Source: an uncultured Prevotella sp.
GTDB taxonomy: Bacteria; Bacteroidota; Bacteroidia; Bacteroidales; Bacteroidaceae
Direction of reading: 5' to 3'
Assembly: GCA_905372445.1 (NCBI GenBank)
Contig: CAJPPF010000023.1
Coordinates: forward strand, 1 to 21,157
DNA: 21,157 nt
Numbering within the stretch: the stretch's first letter is position 1; every line of letters begins with the position of its first letter. Of this stretch, positions 17,786 through 21,157 are shown piece by piece. Under the pieces are notes generated by a model. It was not told the DNA's origin, ran no database searches, and saw only the letters and a list, made by a program, of their open reading frames with translations. The translations under genes were made by a program, and so were the position numbers.

Positions 17786-19189
17786 TTATTTATTATGTTC
17801 TGCCATGAATGTTTCCACCTCGTCAGGCCGATAAGGAATGCGCTTCGTTCCAAGGAAACGGCAACCGTCCTTTGTGATGAGTATATCATCCTCAATGCGT
17901 ATTCCGCCAAAGTCCTTATATGTCTCAAGCATATCGTAATTCAGGAAATCCTTGTGTAGTCCCTGCTTGCGCCAATCATCGATAAGGTCAGGAATGAAGT
18001 ATATACCTGGCTCATCGGTCACCACAAATCCCTCTTGCAAGCGACGTCCCATACGCAGACTGTTTGTTCCAAACTGTTCGAGGTTAGGACGCGTCTCGTC
18101 ATCGAAACCGACATAAATCTGCCCGAGTGCTTCCATGTCGTGTACGTCCATGCCCATCATGTGACCAAGACCATGAGGTAAAAACATAGCGTGTGCCCCA
18201 GCCTTTACTGCGTCTTCAGTATTGCCTTTCATCAGCCCCAGGTCCTTGAGGCGGTCAGTCATCAGACGACACACGTCGAAATGTACATCTTTCCATTTAA
18301 CGCCGGGCTTTGCGACATTGAGAGCGAGGTCGTGACAGTCTACAACAATCTGATAGATGTCTCTCTGGCGCTGTGTGAACTTACCGTTGACGGGCATTGT
18401 TCGTGTGTTGTCAGAACAGTAGTCGTCGAGTTCACATCCTGCATCGCAGAGCAACAAGCGTCCGCTCTCAAGCGGTACATTCTTTGGAGCACCATGCATA
18501 ATCTCTCCATGCTGAGAGCATATAGTCGCAAACGAGTTGCCTTGGGCGTAAGAACGTGCTATGCCATCCACTTGTCCTGCAACATAATTCTCGAATACAC
18601 CCGGACGGCAGTTCTTCATTGCCGTTGTATGCATCAGGTATCCTACATCACAGGCATTGTCTATGAGCTGAATCTCCTCGGCTGTCTTTGTAGAACGCAT
18701 TGCTACAACTGCATGGATAAGCTGTAGTGATGCTGTCGCTTTTTGCTTTGAGGGGTGTATGCCGAGCAGATCCATTATCTGTATTTGTGTGTCGAAGCGG
18801 TAAGGAGGTAGGAAATGAATCGTCTGTCCTTTGGCTTTTGCCTTGTCGACAAGCGCCTTCAGCTGGTCCATCGGTGCCGTTGTCTTTATACCAGCCTGCA
18901 GAGCTAAGTCGGCAACACTGTCGACACTGCCAAACCATACTATATCTTCGATGTCAATATCATTACCAAAGAGATATTCCTTGTCATTGTCGATGTCAAT
19001 GACACCTACAAGCCCATCGCGATGTTGGGCAAAGTAGTAAAGAAACGAAGCATCCTGCCTGAAAGGAGCGTAAGCATTGGCAGGACCATTAAACGGAGCC
19101 TCGTTGTTTCCGAATAGGATGATGAGACCCGAGCCGACGCGTTGTTTTAGTTCATTGCGTCGCGAAATGTAGGTTTCAGTTCTAAACAT
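17786..19189 (-). CDS. pepP: M24 metallopeptidase, Xaa-Pro aminopeptidase (aminopeptidase P)
   Basis: Removes N-terminal residues preceding proline from peptides. The 467-aa product has an N-terminal AMP_N-like domain (about residues 1-150) and a C-terminal pita-bread domain. The five metal ligands are in place: D249 in LLLCDAGCEL, D260 in YCSDNTRT, H343 in LPHGLGHMMGMDVHD, E393 in VTDEPGIYF and E434 in GGIRIEDDIL. No signal peptide is seen, so it is cytosolic. The start is ATG 19189 (MFRTETYISRRNELKQ); the longer reading begins at TTG 19225, inside the -7 box at 19223-19230. It heads a two-gene operon with the exported C1 peptidase, pairing a proline-specific enzyme with a broad aminopeptidase. 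Confidence 0.94.
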   Translation of the reverse strand: MFRTETYISRRNELKQRVGSGLIILFGNNEAPFNGPANAYAPFRQDASFLYYFAQHRDGLVGVIDIDNDKEYLFGNDIDIEDIVWFGSVDSVADLALQAGIKTTAPMDQLKALVDKAKAKGQTIHFLPPYRFDTQIQIMDLLGIHPSKQKATASLQLIHAVVAMRSTKTAEEIQLIDNACDVGYLMHTTAMKNCRPGVFENYVAGQVDGIARSYAQGNSFATICSQHGEIMHGAPKNVPLESGRLLLCDAGCELDDYCSDNTRTMPVNGKFTQRQRDIYQIVVDCHDLALNVAKPGVKWKDVHFDVCRLMTDRLKDLGLMKGNTEDAVKAGAHAMFLPHGLGHMMGMDVHDMEALGQIYVGFDDETRPNLEQFGTNSLRMGRRLQEGFVVTDEPGIYFIPDLIDDWRKQGLHKDFLNYDMLETYKDFGGIRIEDDILITKDGCRFLGTKRIPYRPDEVETFMAEHNK

Positions 19190-19222
19190 ATTATTTTGGA
19201 CAATTATACTATATATTTCTTG

Positions 19223-19230
19223 CAAAGATA
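19223..19230 (-). promoter_or_regulatory. -7 promoter element of the pepP-C1 peptidase operon
   Basis: Minus strand TATCTTTG followed by C is an exact TAnnTTTG match, about 33 nt before ATG 19189. I see no good TTTG at the expected -33 position, so activity may be modest or factor-dependent. Confidence 0.6.
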
Positions 19231-19389
19231 CAATATTTTATCGAAACCTGCATAATTTTCAAAATAAAATATACGGTATGTATTTTTGTAGGTAAATTTG
19301 TTTTCCTAAAGATAAGCCTATCGCGTTATGTTTTTCTTTAGTTGTCAGTTTATGTGTAGGTCATAAAAACATTGTATGTATGCCAGAAG

Positions 19390-19445
19390 TTGCAAATATA
19401 TTTTGTTTTTTCGTGCTTTTGCTGTATATTTGCAAGTGATAAAAA
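19390..19445. repeat. Inverted repeat of TATATTTGCAA overlapping the trmD promoter
   Basis: TTGCAAATATA (19390-19400) and TATATTTGCAA (19435-19445) are perfect 11-bp inverted arms 34 nt apart. The right arm is the trmD -7 box; the left arm is the same -7 box on the opposite strand. It may be an operator, a second divergent promoter, or coincidence in AT-rich sequence. Confidence 0.45.
19401..19442 (+). promoter_or_regulatory. Promoter of trmD
   Basis: TTTTG (19401-19405) and TATATTTG (19435-19442) match both consensus elements but are 29 nt apart, longer than usual; the -7 box alone is convincing. It puts transcription start about 10-15 nt before ATG 19464. Confidence 0.6.
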
Positions 19446-19463
19446 TAAAAAGTTTTTTACGCA

Positions 19464-20138
19464 ATGCGATTAGATATTATATCCGTCCTTCCGGAGATGC
19501 TCGAGGGTTTTGTCAATGAGAGTATCCTTGCCCGTGCACAGAAGAAAGGGCTTGCAGAGATTCATCTCCATAACCTACGTGATTATACCCTCGATAAATG
19601 GCGTCGTGTCGACGACTATCCTTATGGCGGTTTTGCGGGAATGGTCATGCAGGTGGAGCCTATCGACCGCTGCATCTCGGCACTGAAAGCAGAGCGCGAC
19701 TATGATGAGGTCATCTTCACCACTCCCGACGGAGAAACTTTCGATCAGCACATGGCAAACGACCTGTCGATGAGTCAGAATCTTATCATCCTCTGCGGAC
19801 ATTATAAAGGCATCGACCACCGTGTGCGTGAGCATCTGATAACAAAGGAAATCTCTGTCGGCGATTATGTCCTTACCGGAGGAGAACTTGCCGCGGCTAT
19901 CATTGCCGATGCCGTGATAAGAATCATCCCGGGTGTTGTCGGCGATGAGCAGAGTGCTCTTTCCGATTCTTTTCAGGACGATTTGCTCTCGGCTCCTGTT
20001 TACTCGCGCCCGGCAGAATATAAGGGATGGAAAGTGCCCGATATTCTACTCTCGGGCAATGAGGCTAAGATAAAGGAGTGGGAGATGGACCAGGCTATGG
20101 AACGAACCCGTCGCTTGCGTCCCGATCTTCTGAAATAA
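19464..20138 (+). CDS. trmD: tRNA (guanine-N1-)-methyltransferase TrmD
   Basis: TrmD methylates G37 next to the anticodon using S-adenosylmethionine and so prevents +1 frameshifting. The 224-aa protein opens [16 protein letters not shown] and shows [15 protein letters not shown], the SPOUT-knot segments [12 protein letters not shown] and [16 protein letters not shown], and then [31 protein letters not shown]. These are the full set expected of bacterial TrmD, at normal length. It is not flanked by rimM, rpsP or rplS, its partners in many bacteria. The following gene starts 49 nt downstream on the same strand without a visible promoter, so the two may share a transcript. Confidence 0.97.
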   Translation: MRLDIISVLPEMLEGFVNESILARAQKKGLAEIHLHNLRDYTLDKWRRVDDYPYGGFAGMVMQVEPIDRCISALKAERDYDEVIFTTPDGETFDQHMANDLSMSQNLIILCGHYKGIDHRVREHLITKEISVGDYVLTGGELAAAIIADAVIRIIPGVVGDEQSALSDSFQDDLLSAPVYSRPAEYKGWKVPDILLSGNEAKIKEWEMDQAMERTRRLRPDLLK

Positions 20139-20187
20139 GAAGCGGTCTAATGGCTGATTTTGTTTAAATATAGCGCAACGTTAAAAA

Positions 20188-20874
20188 ATGATTGATATGA
20201 GAAAACAGTTTATCCTTGCCACAACCATGATGTTATGCTTTATGGCATCTTTGTTTGCACAAGATGCTAAAGAGGTATTTGTTGCAGGGCATACCACAGT
20301 CTTTGTGTCAGACCTTGCCTCCGATGCTGTAGACAGTCCGTCTTCTCAGTGGACCGTTTCTGCAGGTGGAACGTGTGTTGTTACGGAGATTGGCGACCAG
20401 AAAGCCTTGAGGATAGAAGGGGAGAAGACCCGTATCTATCCTGTTGGAGTAGGTGTGCTACCTGAATCATTCACTTTAGAGTACGAGATATGGTCGGATA
20501 AAGAATGCCCAGGCGCGCTTTCCCATAACTTTAACGTGGAGTTTACCGATGATAATAACGACCGTGTAATCATGCTTGTAGCGTTTAACCCATGTGTCGG
20601 TCCTGACCATTCGAAGTTAAACTACGAGTATATTCAACCTACAGGAGTAAAAGATGCCGGCGCTATAGATGGCAATAAGGTCAATGCTTTTATGAAGCCT
20701 TTTTCTTGGACAAAGGTTCAGGTGGCTTATAAAAACGGCGCCTTCACAACATTTATCAACGGCAAACAGATTATAAAACCTATTCAGACGGCAAAGCCAC
20801 GTGTTGTCCGCCTGTGTGGAGTCGACCGCGAAGATGTTCCGTTCTTCGTTCGCAACTTCCGACTGACAAAGTAG
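20188..20874 (+). CDS. Secreted protein with a concanavalin-like (LamG/DUF1080-type) beta-sandwich domain
   Basis: The 228-aa product (225 aa if ATG 20197 is used) has a signal peptide (MRKQFILATTMMLCFMASLFAQ) and one domain. The body (VFVSDLASDAVDSPSSQWTV ... ALRIEG ... LPESFTLEYEIWSD ... WTKVQVAYKNGAFTTFINGKQI ... VRNFRLTK) follows the pattern of concanavalin-A-like folds. It resembles the N-terminal half of Bacteroidetes OmpA-family proteins that begin with an EDDF...PSKW segment, but the OmpA peptidoglycan-binding domain is absent and the protein ends at FRLTK with a stop. A carbohydrate or envelope-binding role is plausible but not shown. Two Cys in the middle (WSDKECPG, FNPCVG) might pair. 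The start is ambiguous between the two ATGs 9 nt apart. Confidence 0.65.
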   Translation: MIDMRKQFILATTMMLCFMASLFAQDAKEVFVAGHTTVFVSDLASDAVDSPSSQWTVSAGGTCVVTEIGDQKALRIEGEKTRIYPVGVGVLPESFTLEYEIWSDKECPGALSHNFNVEFTDDNNDRVIMLVAFNPCVGPDHSKLNYEYIQPTGVKDAGAIDGNKVNAFMKPFSWTKVQVAYKNGAFTTFINGKQIIKPIQTAKPRVVRLCGVDREDVPFFVRNFRLTK

Positions 20875-20970
20875 TTCAATCGAAATTCATCACTTTATAC
20901 GTTAGTTTAGTATAAGTTATTTCTCTAAAGACTTCCTTTGCGTCTATCGCAAAATGGCATGTCGCGAGTC

Positions 20971-21032
20971 GTAGGAGCGTGATTTATCACGTCCCACATT
21001 GATATATGGACGTGATTCATCATGTTCTACCC
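20971..21032. repeat. Two REP-like palindromic units (CGTGATTTATCACG type)
   Basis: Unit 1 (20971-20997) contains CGTGAT-TT-ATCACG flanked by GG/CC. Unit 2 (21008-21032) is a diverged copy with CGTGATTCATCATG. They lie 11 nt apart in the intergenic stretch after the secreted-protein gene. I recall similar CGTGATTTATCACG palindromes scattered in gut Bacteroidetes genomes, which would make this a dispersed intergenic repeat, but I could not check that here. Confidence 0.55.
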
Positions 21033-21054
21033 TTGACTATCATACATTAAACCC

Positions 21055-21085
21055 AAAACGGTCAATAGACCGCGGTGCCGTTTTT
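21055..21085 (+). terminator. Terminator-like hairpin near the right end
   Basis: AAAACGG (21055-21061) pairs with CCGTTTT (21078-21084) and is followed by a further T. An alternative inner hairpin, CGGTC-AATA-GACCG (21059-21072), excludes the first. It is about 180 nt after the last stop codon, so it may end the trmD transcript or belong to something beyond the window. Confidence 0.5.
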
Positions 21086-21157
21086 ATCAAAGAACAAGGA
21101 GTTTTCCTACTGCTTTCGTCCGCTTGTGTGGCATCTTACCAGCCTTATTACCTTGCC

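Noticed and set aside
17758..17928. N-terminal extension of the C1 peptidase frame
   Set aside because: The 57 extra codons overlap the end of pepP by 143 nt and place polar sequence before a clear signal peptide; ATG 17757 is the better start.
18191..18727. 178-aa open frame on the plus strand inside pepP
   Set aside because: It is a shadow of the M24 catalytic domain on the other strand, with no signal, motif or promoter of its own.
19293..19300. TAAATTTG on the plus strand as another trmD promoter or small-RNA promoter
   Set aside because: No -33 element at proper spacing and no obvious product; AT-rich sequence gives such matches by chance.
20937..20953. 6-bp hairpin TTTGCG / CGCAAA after the secreted-protein gene
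   Set aside because: It has no T tract and a short stem, so it is too weak to call a terminator or RNA element.
1..21157. CRISPR arrays, tRNA or rRNA genes, prophage, insertion sequences, or toxin-antitoxin and defence genes
   Set aside because: No regularly spaced repeats, tRNA-like folds, transposase or integrase motifs, or defence-type domains were seen on either strand.

Overview
The window looks like a chromosomal segment of a Bacteroidales bacterium, most likely Prevotellaceae. Four lines of evidence point there. SecA is long (1124 aa). Five promoters carry the Bacteroidetes -7 element TAnnTTTG (TATCTTTG, TACCTTTG, TAATTTTG, TATATTTG), and three of these also have a TTTG-like -33 element. 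Leaders are A-rich and lack obvious Shine-Dalgarno sequences. The gene families are typical of the group: Lnb/DUF4105, a PafA-like protein, LptC next to a CorC/HlyC-like protein, and a SurA/PpiD-like foldase. No rRNA, tRNA, CRISPR array, integrase or insertion sequence was seen, so this reads as core genome rather than an accessory island.

Layout. (1) 57-6159, minus strand: a cell-envelope operon transcribed lnb -> PafA-like protein -> secA. Lnb is a lipoprotein N-acyltransferase candidate. The PafA-like protein has the alkaline-phosphatase fold signature but appears to have lost nearly every catalytic residue. SecA is the Sec motor. (2) 6160-6938: a roughly 780-bp AT-rich divergent intergenic region. 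(3) 6939-12521, plus strand: a second envelope cluster of a FadL-like outer-membrane protein, LptC, a DUF21/CBS/CorC membrane protein and a large membrane-anchored parvulin-type foldase, closed by a strong 17-bp terminator. (4) 12807-16413, minus strand: recJ -> recQ, overlapping by 8 nt. (5) 16552-19189, minus strand: a peptidase pair, a cytosolic M24 aminopeptidase P followed by an exported C1 (PepC-like) peptidase. (6) 19464-20874, plus strand: trmD, then a small secreted protein resembling a free-standing concanavalin-like domain, followed by short palindromic repeats and a terminator-like hairpin.

How it fits together: most of the window serves the envelope. SecA exports precursors, Lnb would complete acylation of lipoproteins, LptC handles LPS transport, the foldase assists exported proteins, and the FadL-like protein would be one client. 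RecJ and RecQ are a nuclease/helicase pair for recombinational repair. The two peptidases act on peptides on either side of the inner membrane. The most interesting object is the catalytically stripped PafA homologue translationally coupled to lnb and upstream of secA. It may be a pseudoenzyme with a structural or regulatory role in lipoprotein export or maturation. Family calls and residue comparisons were made by eye and from memory, without database searches.
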